Under the pieces are notes generated by a model. It ran no database searches. It was not told where the DNA came from and saw nothing but the letters and a program-made list of their open reading frames with translations. A stretch of 64,000 bases of DNA, taken from assembly GCA_002355935.1 (NCBI GenBank), contig AP017895.1, forward strand, positions 186,001-250,000. The letters are read 5' to 3'. Positions 11,589 to 21,484 of this stretch are shown piece after piece. This DNA is from Rothia aeria. GTDB taxonomy: Bacteria; Actinomycetota; Actinomycetes; Actinomycetales; Micrococcaceae. Within the stretch, counting starts at the first letter, position 1; each line of letters starts with the position of its first letter. The position numbers were made by a program, and so were the translations under genes.

Positions 11589-11848
11589 CTACAACTTTTC
11601 GAGTGTTTGCACATCTTCATCACACGATAAGAAATAGTTGTAGCCACTCGCCTTTAGCTCTCCGTCTACATAGTGCCCGATTTTTTCAGCAGTCTCATGT
11701 GTTATTGGGTATTCATCATACATAGGGCCAGTTTCATTAAAAATTTTTGCAGTACATCAAGGGGTGGCTCGTTTTTAAATTTTAGTACCTCAATAAAAAT
11801 ATCTGTGTCTTTTTCAAATTTTGAAATGTATCTTACAACGTTTTTCAT
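11589..11848 (-). CDS. DUF7683-like small protein (frameshifted)
   Basis: The restored protein is about 86 aa. It starts KNVVRYISKFEKDTD, continues LDVLQKFFNETGPMYDEYPI, and ends NYFLSCDEDVQTLEKL. This pattern of a beta strand, a 'Lqk-F' helix and an MYDEYPI motif resembles the DUF7683 domain (family name from memory, so moderate certainty). The frame breaks at a run of five A on the plus strand (11739-11743), and one more base restores it. The gene end lies about 20 bp from the start of its downstream neighbour, so the two are probably co-transcribed. Confidence 0.6.
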
Positions 11849-11857
11849 GATGCACCC

Positions 11858-12499
11858 CTACCTTACTCCCCAAGGTCCCATGGCTTCTGTTTCAGCACCT
11901 TCAATGACTGCACCTAAGTCATACTCCCTTAAATAAGGATAGAGAAAGTCTGCATACACCGACGGGTAATAGGATTCAGAAAATTTTACGAACGTGCCAA
12001 CTAAAGATATAAGCTGATATATCAGATTGTTTCTGTCAATAACCTCATCCACTCCAATGTATTTATCGCTTGTTAGAGAATAACATTTAGAGTAAACAAT
12101 ATTTACAGTCGATCCGTTACCGCCCTGAAAGAATTTAATAGCCCTTTCGCTCCCCACATCATAGAACACTAATTTTGTTGATTTATTATTTTTCAGATCA
12201 GAAATAGCGTCTAATATTTCCGGAAATATATTGTCTAAGTACTTTCTATATTCTTTCCATTCTAATCTGTACCCTTGAATAGTCAGCTCACTGTTTCCTA
12301 CGGGTAAGATTTCTGCACACACAAGGCTGCAAGCTTCAATAAAAGATGCACGCAGATCTTTGGGATCATAATCATCATAAAATTCTAAATTCTCGCAGAG
12401 CTCTCCCAGAAGCCGCTTTTCAGGTCTTATAGTAGGGTTTTCTGATATTGCTAATTTGAATATTGCCATTTTCCTAGCTACTTTAGGGTACTTCACCAT
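11858..12499 (-). CDS. Hypothetical protein, possible immunity gene
   Basis: This 213-aa AT-rich cytoplasmic protein is of no family I can name. It is mostly helical, with two aromatic-rich stretches (YRLEWKEYRKYLDNIF and SESYYPSVYADFLYPYLREY). An internal Met (AIFKLAISEN) after AGGAAA could be the true start. The stop is only 9 bp before the next gene on the same strand, which suggests an operon with the DUF7683-like gene. Confidence 0.6.
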   Translation of the reverse strand: MVKYPKVARKMAIFKLAISENPTIRPEKRLLGELCENLEFYDDYDPKDLRASFIEACSLVCAEILPVGNSELTIQGYRLEWKEYRKYLDNIFPEILDAISDLKNNKSTKLVFYDVGSERAIKFFQGGNGSTVNIVYSKCYSLTSDKYIGVDEVIDRNNLIYQLISLVGTFVKFSESYYPSVYADFLYPYLREYDLGAVIEGAETEAMGPWGVR

Positions 12500-12624
12500 A
12501 AATGGTGTTGAGGCTCCATTATCTCCACATCTTCAGGATAGAGCGGAACGTCCCAGCAGGTGGCGCATCCACCTATAAATGTGGATGCGCCACCACAAAG
12601 AACCGAGGCAGAGGCCTCTCAGAG

Positions 12625-13410
12625 TTACTCTGCTTTCTCCCCAGCTTTGAGCGGGGTACGCGGCTTGAGCGGAATAACACTATTACCGCCTACACCGCCG
12701 GGGGCATATAGGACCGGTGGAACAGGAGTCGATGTGGGGGTTGACTCTTTACTAACTTCATGTTTCTCTTGGCCTGGGCGCTCTTGATAAACTTTGCCGT
12801 CGGCGGTTCCATAGTAGGTGCCGTACGAGTCCACTTCACGCCATGTCCCGTCAGCTTTCACTTCCATGCCCTGAGCACCTTTAATCAAGTCTCTCTCGGT
12901 GCTGTCACGTACCTGAACCCAGCTACCATCAGGGTTCACACGAGAGCGCTCATTTCCATGTACTTCAAAATTTTCCCAGCTGCCGTCAGCATTTAGGTTG
13001 GCTTTATCGCCGTTGTTGCCTTCCCAGTTCCATGTGCCATCAGCTTTAACATGTAACGTTCCCGAACTATTGGTGTAGTCCCAAGAACCATCCTCGTGAA
13101 TCGTTGCGCCCTCACTGATGCTCTCTCCGTACGTTGAGGTTGGGCGTGGCTTACCAGCTTTGTTGTCATCGGTCAGAGCCTTTGAGGTAGCGCTTGGACT
13201 TGGTGAAGAAGTGCTGGCGCTACTAGAAGTAGTTGTCAGCGGTGATGCGCTAGGCGATCCGTTATCCGCGGTAGATACGCTAGCGTTTGACTGGCTGGTT
13301 TCGGAAGACGAAGATTTCCCGCTGCTGCTCGCTGAGGAGCAGGCGCTGAGAGCCAGTATCATGGCAAGAGCAGCAGAGATCGGTACCGGAAGATGACGTA
13401 AGGTATTCAT
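12625..13410 (-). CDS. Secreted lipoprotein with DGSW/DGTW repeats
   Basis: This is a 261-aa lipoprotein. A signal peptide (PISAALAMILALSAC) ends in the lipobox LSAC, so the cysteine near residue 28 should be lipidated. A serine/threonine/proline-rich linker of about 70 residues follows. Next come five to six repeats of about 20 residues, each with the core DGSW or DGTW (EDGSW, ADGTW, ADGSW, PDGSW, ADGTW) alternating with charged glycine-rich strands. Such tryptophan-containing beta repeats resemble wall- or glycan-binding modules, but I cannot name a family. A proline-rich tail closes it. AAAGAGG precedes the chosen start. Host-like GC. Confidence 0.8.
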   Translation of the reverse strand: MNTLRHLPVPISAALAMILALSACSSASSSGKSSSSETSQSNASVSTADNGSPSASPLTTTSSSASTSSPSPSATSKALTDDNKAGKPRPTSTYGESISEGATIHEDGSWDYTNSSGTLHVKADGTWNWEGNNGDKANLNADGSWENFEVHGNERSRVNPDGSWVQVRDSTERDLIKGAQGMEVKADGTWREVDSYGTYYGTADGKVYQERPGQEKHEVSKESTPTSTPVPPVLYAPGGVGGNSVIPLKPRTPLKAGEKAE

Positions 13411-13790
13411 AAAAGCCTCTTTCAAAGGTGATTGCTACGCAGTGTTGATAACACTGCCTTAATCATTCTACCCGTATCTTCATCATAGATAGCGATGTTA
13501 CCGTACCGTAATCTACTCAAAAGTATTTAATTATATACTTATAGGACTAATAGATAGGAAAATAGGAAGTAACGGGCTGCATTCATGTTGAAGTTAAGCT
13601 TGAGACAAACAACCTAGCGGTCGAGCTTCACGGTAGACAGCACGGATCGTACTGTTCGTTGAAATTAAACCTGCTTATAGTTTCAACGGCTTATCAGCGG
13701 ATAATTCAGATAACTGCGGCGATACATTGTAGGATGATCAAGAACAGAAGAATTAATATATAACTTCTAAGGTAAAAATAGTCGATCCTT
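13411..13790. other. Intergenic region, nothing recognisable
   Basis: About 380 AT-rich bases upstream of the lipoprotein. It should contain the lipoprotein promoter, but no convincing box pair or stable hairpin stood out, and no coding frame is supported. Confidence 0.4.
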
Positions 13791-13994
13791 TTAAAGGTTG
13801 CTTATGCTTCTTAACTGCTCCGACCTCAAAGTTAGTAAAGCAATTGTTACTCCCCTATCATCACAAAATTCCACCTCGTATGCTTCATGAGAATCCATAT
13901 AGGTGTCTATAACTGTACCGATAGATCCTCGAAATAGACTAAGGTTAGGGAAGTCTTGCTGTAGTTGAACAACTTCCAGAATAGAATATTGCAT
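13791..13994 (-). CDS. DUF4926 domain protein
   Basis: This 67-aa protein matches the DUF4926 pattern: a hydrophobic start VVQLQQDFPNLSLFRGSIGTVID, then YEVEFCDDRGVTIALLTLRSEQLR. The fold is a small SH3-like barrel. These proteins are common in toxin-immunity gene arrays, where an immunity function is assumed. It is intact, AT-rich and sits upstream of another immunity-like gene on the same strand. Confidence 0.75.
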   Translation of the reverse strand: MQYSILEVVQLQQDFPNLSLFRGSIGTVIDTYMDSHEAYEVEFCDDRGVTIALLTLRSEQLRSISNL

Positions 13995-14026
13995 AGTAAA
14001 TTTCCTTAAACTTTTACCTATAAAGG

Positions 14027-14463
14027 CTATTTAGAACTCTTTATAAATAAAATTTCGTTATGATCATTCTCGCAGATTAACCATGATAAATCGAATGGAC
14101 ATATATAATACTCAAAGAATCGGCACTCTTCAAGAACATTAGGAACTTTGTCCAAACTTATTTTAAATACTGGGTTATCTTCAGATTCATCATCGATGTC
14201 TGCTATAAAATACACAGTTTTAGGCGGAACAACGTTATTTTGAATTAGAATATCCTCTATATGACGAAACCCGTAATTATTTGCAAAATGGTAAGACTGA
14301 GGGATATTTTTAAACGATAGCCACCAAACCCTGGGATTTCCGGTAGTATAGCGGCTCGTAATTTCTTTGAGAATCTCTTCTCCATTTTGAGTAGTAGAAT
14401 TAGAGATACTAAAATATTACATGCTTCTACTATTTCACTATAAATCTCATTTTCTTGCAGCAT
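14027..14463 (-). CDS. DUF6756-like protein (frameshifted)
   Basis: Two frames combine into a protein of about 145 aa. The middle reads PRVWWLSFKNIP and YGFRHIEDIL, and the end reads KTVYFIADIDDESEDN, then FFEYYICPFDLSWLICENDHNEIL. The final 'W-C-E-N-D-H' segment resembles the DUF6756 family found next to toxin genes (recalled name, moderate certainty). The single break is at a run of four A on the plus strand (14411-14414), and one added base gives a clean frame. It is probably a functional immunity gene if the break is a read error. Confidence 0.6.
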
Positions 14464-14635
14464 CGATTGGCCTTACCTACTCTATTTCGTGTTCCATTAT
14501 AAAATTCTCCACCGTCTGGTCTCTATAAGTTCTGCTCGTTCTCAGCATTGACATTTATGCATCTGCGGTATGGTCTGAAAGATGCACAGAAACACAGCCG
14601 AGAGTTTTATTGTACTCTGCCATTTTTACTAAGCG

Positions 14636-14910
14636 TTAAAAACAATCGTTTCCATAAGTATTGTTTACCTTTAAAGCGCTATTCGTATATCCGTGCTGCT
14701 TCAAAATATCTGCCAAAACGCTCCACTTTATGTTTTCATCAAAGTTTTCTTCTTTACCTACATTTTGGTAGTACCCGTCCATATCTTTAATCCAATATCT
14801 CATAGCTTCCAAGAATCCGTTCAAAGTATTATTTTCAAACTCCCCTGCATCCATTTCATTAATAAAATTCTGTAAGAAGATTAAAAATCATCACGGTTTT
14901 CAATTTCCAT
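14636..14910 (-). CDS. DUF7660-like small immunity-type protein (frameshifted)
   Basis: The restored protein is 91 aa: an N-terminal DDFLIFLQNFINEM helix, then ENNTLNGFLEAMRYWIKDMDGYY, then IKWSVLADILKQHG. 'W-x-N-x-T-L-x-x-F-L-E-A' and the final 'W-x-x-x-A-D-I-L' resemble the DUF7660 family, short proteins common in immunity arrays (recalled name). One base is missing in a run of five A on the plus strand (14883-14887). Confidence 0.6.
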
Positions 14911-15003
14911 ATTTAAATCCTTATCGAACGGTCCTTATCTATAAACACATAAAAATCAATGAAATATTAGTTGGGTTAAGAACATCATTCCCATCATAAT
15001 AAT

Positions 15004-15333
15004 CTATATGGAAATGGTCATATTTTTACTCTCCTTATCGAAAAAATTATTTAGCGAATCTCCTAGTATGCTCAATGCTATGCTGTTTCCTTTAATAATA
15101 AACTTATTGCCCTTGATTTGGACAGAAACTCTATTAGTTTGGTCTTCCTGATAAATTATCTGTAAAGACTTAAAATTTCTTGGATAGAATTTATCTGAAC
15201 AAGTCTGGAGATTTAGTGTTGTTGTAGTGGTAGTTTGAGTCAAAATATCTCCTAAAGTCGTCAGGGACAGATTTGTCCCTGAAATTTCAACTTGAGTTTC
15301 TTCCGCATTTCCATTGATAAATATCTCTTCCAT
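15004..15333 (-). CDS. Hypothetical beta-rich small protein
   Basis: This 109-aa intact protein is AT-rich. Two similar halves (VEISGTNLSLTTLGDILTQ and VQIKGNKFIIKGNSIALSILGDSLNNFF) alternate strand and helix. The LSILGDSLN end vaguely recalls Imm32-type proteins, but the match is too weak to assign. It is probably another immunity gene, judged by position. Confidence 0.55.
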   Translation of the reverse strand: MEEIFINGNAEETQVEISGTNLSLTTLGDILTQTTTTTTLNLQTCSDKFYPRNFKSLQIIYQEDQTNRVSVQIKGNKFIIKGNSIALSILGDSLNNFFDKESKNMTISI

Positions 15334-15591
15334 GCCTTACCGTTTTCTTCTCTGCTAGTTAATTAGTAAAATCATACGTAACCCTTTGCCAAACAGGTTA
15401 TAGCTTCTTTTCTACCAGCTGTAATGCTCAAAAGGAGAGCTAGACGAAGCCATGTTTCTTATCGCAGAGCAGGTTGCTCTTGCATATTCATCTCGATAAC
15501 TTACAAACACCTCCCCACCCTAGTAGGTTTATCGGCCCGACCTTACTTTATTTTCTTTATTTCAGACAAAAGAAGCGGCTAGATAGCATTT

Positions 15592-16046
15592 TTAGTCTGC
15601 AAGGGTTTGGAAATATTTTCGAAAGAAAATATTTTCAAAAGCATCTTCTACCGTAGTTCCAATTCGACAAAAGTAGCTCTCAAAACCACCAAACATTTCA
15701 CCCTTAGGACTTAAGAAATATGTTAAGTGCTCAGAATATCCAACCCCTACTGGACATAAAGAAGATTTAGTGATCTCAGAATATTCTTCCCTCATAATAG
15801 GTGAATTAGCAAGTGCTAAATTAGGGCTAAATATTGAAGAGTCTTTGCCACTTCCGCGATACTTGTCATGATGAATTTCGAGGTTCCCAAAGTTACATAA
15901 AAACTTCTTGAAAAGCTATCTAATACGTAACCGTCATCAGAAGAAATGATGTTCTCAAAATGGTTTATATTAATTCTACGGTTAGGACGCCACCCATCTC
16001 GATATAGAAGCTCCCTAACCGGAGAAGAAAAATAAAAGCTTCTCAT
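15592..16046 (-). CDS. SUKH-3-like immunity protein (frameshifted)
   Basis: The joined product of about 151 aa begins MRSFYFSSPVRELLYRDGWRPNRR. The 'L-x-x-x-G-W-x-P-x-R' start is typical of SUKH-3 immunity proteins. Later come CPVGVGYSEHLTYFLSPKGEMFGG (the 'YPxG...l.G.iy' element) and a C-terminal helix. The frame breaks where GGAAG needs one more A (about 15847). An AGGGAAG box supports the start at 16046. SUKH proteins bind and block nuclease and deaminase toxins of contact-dependent systems. No toxin partner lies next to it. Confidence 0.68.
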
Positions 16047-16382
16047 TATAGCTTCCCTAACTACTTGTTTTCCTTTTAAATAAATTTTATCATACAAATA
16101 AGGCTATAGTATTGAGAGTACAGTTTTAGCGCCTCTCTATCAGGAACATCCTGGTCTCTGGTACAGCAGCCAGGTAAATCATTACCCAATAAAAAGAAAA
16201 TAGATATTTATACCGTCCTTTGATTTATTTATAAATAAATACCCTGTTTGTTCCTGTACGCCCACATAGAATATTGTGCTGTAGTGTCGAATTATCCAGT
16301 GATCATATATAATATATTACAGTACTCAACAATGTTGGGAAGATACTTTATGTGGAAAAGTAAAATAAAAAGGACTGTATAA

Positions 16383-16925
16383 ATGAAGCAACCGTATGAA
16401 ATACACTCAGATTTTTTCAAGAAAATGATTTCTTCAGGGTGGTATGAAAATAGAGATATTATTCTAGAGTCCTTGCCGCCCCATTTGGAGGAATTGCCTG
16501 ATGAGGTAAAAAATTTTCTGAGAGAAATCTGGTATTTAACAGTCAGCTATGATGCCTATTATCGCAGCGATGCCCGTGTCTTTCTATCTACAGTACTGCA
16601 TAGCTTTGGAGAAACTACAAATAAATTATCCGATTATTCACTGAATGATGAAGATTTTATTTATTATCAAAAATCTGTTGGTAGAAAATTAAGAAATTTT
16701 GGTTTTGCGGGTGACCGAGAAGTTCTTATTGATGATCTGGGGAGAATTTATTTTATCCCTGATTCTGGCGACCTGTACTACCTGGGAGGAAAATTCTATG
16801 AAGGATTATATAATTTAATATTTAGAACTAGGAAATCGTATATTGTAGAAGACGATGGTGAACTATTTGTGGAGTCAGACCAAGGCGTTTTACCGGGGAA
16901 TATGAACATCAGGGATATTCCGTAA
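16383..16925 (+). CDS. SUKH-3-like immunity protein
   Basis: This 180-aa intact AT-rich gene has a weak RBS (AAAAGGA). The start contains MISSGWYENRDI (compare the 'GW-x-x-x-R' of SUKH-3). The middle is helical, and the end has VLIDDLGRIYFIPDSGDLYYLGGKFYEGL, a strand-turn pattern close to that of the adjacent SUKH-3-like gene. It is transcribed away from that gene, so the two face apart across about 340 bp. Confidence 0.6.
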   Translation: MKQPYEIHSDFFKKMISSGWYENRDIILESLPPHLEELPDEVKNFLREIWYLTVSYDAYYRSDARVFLSTVLHSFGETTNKLSDYSLNDEDFIYYQKSVGRKLRNFGFAGDREVLIDDLGRIYFIPDSGDLYYLGGKFYEGLYNLIFRTRKSYIVEDDGELFVESDQGVLPGNMNIRDIP

Positions 16926-17055
16926 GCACACGCTGGTTCTAAAAAAGATGCGCAGCAAATGGAAAACAATGAGTGGTTCTTTGATCATCACAGAAATGTT
17001 TAAAAACACTTGTTTTAGTTTTCTAGGAGTATTTTCTATATCATAGGGTGGTAAT

Positions 17056-17502
17056 ATGGAAGCTAGCAGCAAAAAACTGCAAGATAAGTTATCCATGCTA
17101 CATGCAACAAAAATGACAGAAAAATTGATTGGCATTAATCTGTTGTCAGTATCAGCAGATAGTCCATATAACACGGAATGGATTTCTGATTTTGATATAA
17201 ACGATATATACAAAGAAAATCCACGGTTCAGGTTCCCTTATGGGGTGCGTATAGATAGCTTGGCAGAATCTCTAGATTTTATTTGTGCGCCGCAAAACGA
17301 ATTTTTGATTATTTACTATGATTATAGTCCTATATACATATCATTTCAGATTACAAACTTAGCTGAGTTCTTAAAAAGCTACGCAAAAGAGCAAAAATCT
17401 TTAGATATAACACTATTTTGTTTAAATCGGCGCGAAGTGATCGATATTTTTATAGAAGAAAATGACATTGAAGTTCGGGTGATGCCAATCTTCGATTATT
17501 AA
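17056..17502 (+). CDS. Hypothetical protein, possible immunity gene
   Basis: This 148-aa intact low-GC protein is of no family I recognise. A central FLIIYYDYSPIYISFQI stretch could be a buried strand pair, and the end FIEENDIEVRVMPIFDY is acidic. It follows the SUKH-3-like gene on the same strand by 130 bp. Confidence 0.55.
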   Translation: MEASSKKLQDKLSMLHATKMTEKLIGINLLSVSADSPYNTEWISDFDINDIYKENPRFRFPYGVRIDSLAESLDFICAPQNEFLIIYYDYSPIYISFQITNLAEFLKSYAKEQKSLDITLFCLNRREVIDIFIEENDIEVRVMPIFDY

Positions 17503-17956
17503 ACTACATAAGTATAGCCTATTTTGGACGCTTGGTTTTTTGCGGATAATTCATGTAGGTGCGGTCAGCCCGTGCCATCGGACGTAACCATACATAAGAT
17601 TTTCTAGGACGCCTGAACGATTTTGCTTTTCAGATATTTTCTTCGGTCTGCTTCCAGTGTACATATGCCGAGGTAGCTTTGCATGAACCTAGAAGCTGGC
17701 AGATTCTAGAGAAAATAACGTTGAATAGGGTCGATTTTGGAGGATAGATCCGGTCCGTCAGAAAGTAGGCGACACTTTCTGCTCATGTGTCCGTGATAGT
17801 TGATTACTGGTGTTGATTACTGTTCTGCTGCTGCTCAGACATCTCATTTATCCTACCGTGTATTATGTTTTCATAGGTTATCGTCGACCGCGCCGAAAAA
17901 CACTTTCAGGCAGTCTGAAACTTCCGTTTCCCGCCCTATCCTTGAAAGGACACACT
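17503..17956. other. Boundary stretch at left edge of Neisseria-like island
   Basis: No gene is supported. It holds a hairpin (CAGAAAGT 17759-17766 with ACTTTCTG 17774-17781) that looks like an IS end or terminator, a short tandem echo (GTTGATTACTG twice, near 17797 and 17812), and a DUS-like 12-mer AGGCAGTCTGAA at 17908-17919. Composition and signals change from actinobacterial to neisserial within this stretch. Confidence 0.5.
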
Positions 17957-18447
17957 ATGAGTATGTTTGCTATGCTGCACGGAGTATCCCCCGAATTTCT
18001 GCGAAGCTGCCAGACCGACAGCAGTATGCTGGATACTCTGGAATACCCTGAAAAAGAAACTCCAGATTTTTGGTTATCCACTGTTGGGGTGCGCTCACCT
18101 ACCTGCTTGGCGGCGACGAAACAGGCGCCTGGAATAGCGAGATTCTCACCAGCCGCACTATTATCAGTGGAGAGTGCATTGATCCTGAACACGAGACTGG
18201 CATCACCCCAGCGTTTTACCTGACTGTGGACGAAGTTATCCAGGTTGCCTCCGAACTCGCGCAGATCAGCGATGAAGCCCTACTTTCGCGCTACGAACCC
18301 GAAAATATGCATGACCTACACCCTATAGGTGAATGGACAGACTGTCCCGAAATTCGCAGAGAGTTACTTGATGACTTCCACGCCTTGCAAGCCTTCTATG
18401 CTGTCCAAGCCAACGCTGGCAATGCTGTGATTAACTACCTTGTCTGA
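17957..18447 (+). CDS. DUF1877 (YfbM-like) protein (frameshifted)
   Basis: The restored product is about 163 aa. It starts SMFAMLHGVSPEFLRSC, then HCWGALTYLLGG ('aWhaLhyLL-G'), then TVDEVIQVASELAQISDEALLSRY and LLDDFHALQAFYAVQANAGNAVINYL at the end, all matching the DUF1877/YfbM family. The function is unknown. One base is missing in a run of five T (18067-18071). The RBS GAAAGGA sits 7 bases before the start. This is the first gene that looks neisserial, with a DUS-like 12-mer just upstream. Confidence 0.78.
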
Positions 18448-18777
18448 TTTTCAGGCATCATGAAAATATCGTTTTGTGGGGTTGCGCCCGCAGGCAAGGA
18501 CGCTTTCAGCCCTTATGGTTGTCTGACAACCTTAACAACAGTGCTTTAGGGGCGATTAGGTGTTTAGCCTCTGTCCTGTACGCAATGAAGCAGCAGTCTC
18601 TCCCCTGTCAGTTCGGTGGAACCTAAACCCACAACAATCGCCCCATCATGTACACGCAAGCAGAAACCGTTACTGGACCCATAGGAGTTACCTCCGCGCA
18701 AGTCCGTCATCTTGCTTCTCGGTACATTAGAAGCGCAATACATTTTTGAGATTTGGGAAGAACATAAGGGGAACCGC

Positions 18778-19179
18778 ATGCCAAATAAATTATTGTTTCA
18801 GACTTTACAAAATTCTGAACTACCCGCCTGGGACAAAGTACAGGTTATTTTAGATTTAGCTGAGCAGAAAAATAATGAAGTTTACCCAATTATCTTAAAA
18901 CTAATAGATCAGCCAGAATTTAATAATTGTAAAGGAACATTAGTGTATGCGTTAGAAAATTATCCCCCGGAGCCTCTATTCGAAAAAGCTATTGAATGGT
19001 TAATACATGGGGAATTCGAAGTCGCATATGGGGCCTTTAATATCATTAACAAAATATCAAAATTATCAGGAGATTCAGTTGATGATGCTTATGAATCTAT
19101 AGGATTTGCTTCTAAAGATCGTAAAAATGAAGAGTGGAGAACTGAACTGTTGAATGAGGCTTTAGATATGTTTGAGTAA
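18778..19179 (+). CDS. HEAT-repeat-like small protein
   Basis: This 133-aa acidic, all-helical protein has paired helices (LPAWDKVQVILDLAEQK, EVYPIILKLIDQPEF, GTLVYALENYPPEPLFEKAIEWLI) that resemble HEAT or armadillo-type repeats. The start follows AAGGGG. Such short helical repeat proteins are often immunity genes. It is intact and AT-rich. Confidence 0.55.
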   Translation: MPNKLLFQTLQNSELPAWDKVQVILDLAEQKNNEVYPIILKLIDQPEFNNCKGTLVYALENYPPEPLFEKAIEWLIHGEFEVAYGAFNIINKISKLSGDSVDDAYESIGFASKDRKNEEWRTELLNEALDMFE

Positions 19180-19393
19180 TAAATTAATCTGTGATTTAAA
19201 AGAGTTTTTAGACATGCGAAGCCATAATAATAAATATATGATTGTATGAGAGAATTTTAAATATGCCCCTCCTAATGGAATCTAATTTATTGACACAGAT
19301 ATAGTAAAGTTGAGGAACTTTTTGTTATAAACTTTGGTTTAAAAAATCGCTTGGATTAAATATTTATAAATTTTGCAATTGGTCTGGAGCTTT

Positions 19394-19816
19394 ATGTACT
19401 GTAATATTTGTGCGTCCGATTATGAATTTATCAATTTTTTAAATACCTTTATTGCTGAGAATGGGTTATCTGTTTACGATCCTATAAATAAATTATGGCT
19501 GCGCCGCATTGACGAAAAGGTGAATGCAAAAAGCTCATTTATATATAACATTGCTGTTTATAAGATGGAGGATACAACAAAAATTCCTGTACGTTTTGAA
19601 AGATTTTTATCAGTTCATAAATACAGTGAAACTGATTCAAAAATATATTGCGGCGTAATTTCATGTGTTAACGATGATAAACTCACGCAAAAGATGTTTT
19701 TAAAATTAAAGCGCAAGACTAGTAAAAACTTTGAAAAAGGGATGAAGTGGCTAGACGAAAATTTGAACGTTAATCCTAATAGTGTGTTGAATAGTTATTT
19801 TGGTCTACATCTTTAG
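19394..19816 (+). CDS. Hypothetical protein
   Basis: About 140 aa and AT-rich. It starts YCNICASDYEFINFLNTFI, with two cysteines near the N-terminus, and has a basic C-terminal half (LKLKRKTSKNFEKGMKWL). I recognise no family. No strong RBS is seen, so the start is uncertain. It is probably an immunity-type gene or fragment, judged from its neighbours. Confidence 0.45.
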   Translation: MYCNICASDYEFINFLNTFIAENGLSVYDPINKLWLRRIDEKVNAKSSFIYNIAVYKMEDTTKIPVRFERFLSVHKYSETDSKIYCGVISCVNDDKLTQKMFLKLKRKTSKNFEKGMKWLDENLNVNPNSVLNSYFGLHL

Positions 19817-20256
19817 ACCGCGATAAAAGTATTACTCATCGGGTAATGGAGTTAATCAAATTACCCCTTTCTGATTTCCAAAAACAATCCGTCCAGCATA
19901 CATGTGGTGTGGTTGCGGACTACACGCACGTAGTCTCTCCCTTTATAGTTCACCATCCTAAACCCTGTGGCTCATAAGTGAACATACTCGGTTTTACCAC
20001 TTGTTAGATCAAGTTACACCCCACAATGGTTACCATTGACCAATCAAAAATTTGTAACTGTTCGTGATAAGATTTATCCATTACCTGAGTAATAAATGTA
20101 GTACGATAAGATTCCGTAAGATGTAGAAAATTACGGATCCCTCTGTAGAAATTTGATGGTAACCTCATTTGATGTCAAACTAACGTGAAGGTATAGTAGT
20201 ACATAGTGTATATTAATAATATATATTCTAGTATTCAAGCTGAAAGAGGTACAGCT
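19817..20256. other. Non-coding stretch
   Basis: No coding frame is supported over about 440 bases. It includes an imperfect repeat of TTACC/GGTAA elements near 19840-19865, which may fold as a terminator for the gene before it. The rest is AT-rich and unassigned. Confidence 0.4.
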
Positions 20257-20630
20257 ATGAAAATTTCAATAAACGCAGATGATTTAGATCAATTTAAATT
20301 TTTCTCAACACTTTACTTCTTGGAGGGGTAACTGCCCTGCTGCAAAAGAAAGCAAATATTGATGATATAGAATATTTAATGTTTGGACCTAAAAGTATTG
20401 AACTTTTGAAATTGATCCCTGTTGAATCTGTATACTCAGATCTAATTCATCAAGGAACGGAAATTGAAGATATAGCTAGTTTATTACCTGGTGAGTTAAA
20501 TAATTATTTAGAATATTTACAAGAAGCAATATTACATAACTATCAATCAATTTCTTTGTCAAAACAAAACCCAGTTAAGATTACTTTATTTTTGATAAGA
20601 CTGAATATTTGGTTAAATAAATCATGGTAA
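20257..20630 (+). CDS. DUF3969-like protein (frameshifted)
   Basis: The restored product of about 124 aa reads KISINADDLDQFKFFSTLLLLGGVTALLQKKANIDDIEYLMFGP, then LIHQGTEIEDIASLLP. The 'G-x-x-x-A-L-x-x-x-x-x-x-I-x-x-x-x-x-x-F-x-P' start and the 'H-x-G-T-E-I-E-D-I-x-S-L-x-P' block resemble DUF3969, a family seen in Neisseria immunity regions (recalled). One T is missing in a run of three near 20312. An AAGAGG box lies upstream. Confidence 0.6.
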
Positions 20631-20639
20631 GCGTAGCGT

Positions 20640-21065
20640 AGTAATCGTAGGCTGAGTCGTGCGCCAACAAAACAGCCGTGTCCGTCTGCCTCCGCTACGA
20701 CAATACCGGATACACCTACGACGATGCCCTAGGCACCCCGATTTACACTCAACTCCCCCACCGACGAAAGCCAGTACGTCCACGATGATACCGAAAGCCA
20801 GCTCTTTCGTACCAAAACTCAAAAGCTGACAGCACTACCAACACCTGGGTACCTACAACCTGTTCAGATCTAGCCTCTCTGACGAGTGTCGGGATAAACC
20901 GGCTTGAACATCGGCCACAAACCGAAGCGCACTCACTTTGTTTGGGGCGGAACGAGATCATTTTAAGAGTACACTTACAAAGGCAACCACCCCTATAACT
21001 ATATTGGCCACGGTCAGGAACAATACCTCTCCCTGAGCCATCTGCACATGATTGTTGAGGACTGC
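20640..21065 (+). pseudogene. Degraded Rhs core fragment
   Basis: Scattered Rhs/YD-repeat pieces appear in changing frames: YDNTGYTYDDALGTP near 20695, KPKRTHFVWGGTRS near 20920 and EYTYKGNH near 20975. The last matches the better-preserved Rhs copies in this window (HFVWDGTRLAQEYTYQG). Stops and frame changes are frequent and substitutions are clear, so this is true decay, not just read error. It separates two groups of immunity genes. Confidence 0.65.
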
Positions 21066-21104
21066 TAAAAGAAATATTAGAGTTGATAATTTATAAGGAG
21101 CTTT

Positions 21105-21428
21105 ATGACAAGGTTATTTGATGTTTCTGCTGAAGAGGCTATCTATATTGATAACTCAGAATCTATTTTACTAAAACTTTCAAATGAATTTTCCGAGATG
21201 AATATATATTTCCCCAAAGATAACATTCAAGAGTTTAAAGATTTTATTACAGAAAAGACACAATACATAAAGCTAGGGTTTATTCTTGGATATTCAGTCA
21301 TATGGAAACGAAAAAACTCTGATATTTATCTATTGATTGGCGATGATGAAAGCACTTGGGATGTCTGTTTTATAATGAATAAATCAACAATGCTAGATAT
21401 TCTAAATGAAATTGAGGGCTTGTTATAA
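21105..21428 (+). CDS. Hypothetical small protein, probable immunity gene
   Basis: This 107-aa intact AT-rich protein is preceded by AAGGAG at good spacing. It is acidic, with alternating strands and helices (AIYIDNSESILLKLSNEF, YLLIGDDESTWDVCFIMN). I recognise no family. It follows directly after the Rhs relic, as cognate immunity genes do. Confidence 0.6.
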   Translation: MTRLFDVSAEEAIYIDNSESILLKLSNEFSEMNIYFPKDNIQEFKDFITEKTQYIKLGFILGYSVIWKRKNSDIYLLIGDDESTWDVCFIMNKSTMLDILNEIEGLL

Positions 21429-21484
21429 TATAAAAGCATCAAACCTTTCCTGCTCATATAGACAACATGCTGAAGAAGTAAAAC

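Noticed and set aside
18564..18779. Minus-strand 71-aa frame with a GGNSYGSSNGFCLRV segment, recalling DUF397 proteins
   Set aside because: The similarity is short, the expected tryptophan and C-terminal parts are missing, and no RBS is seen.
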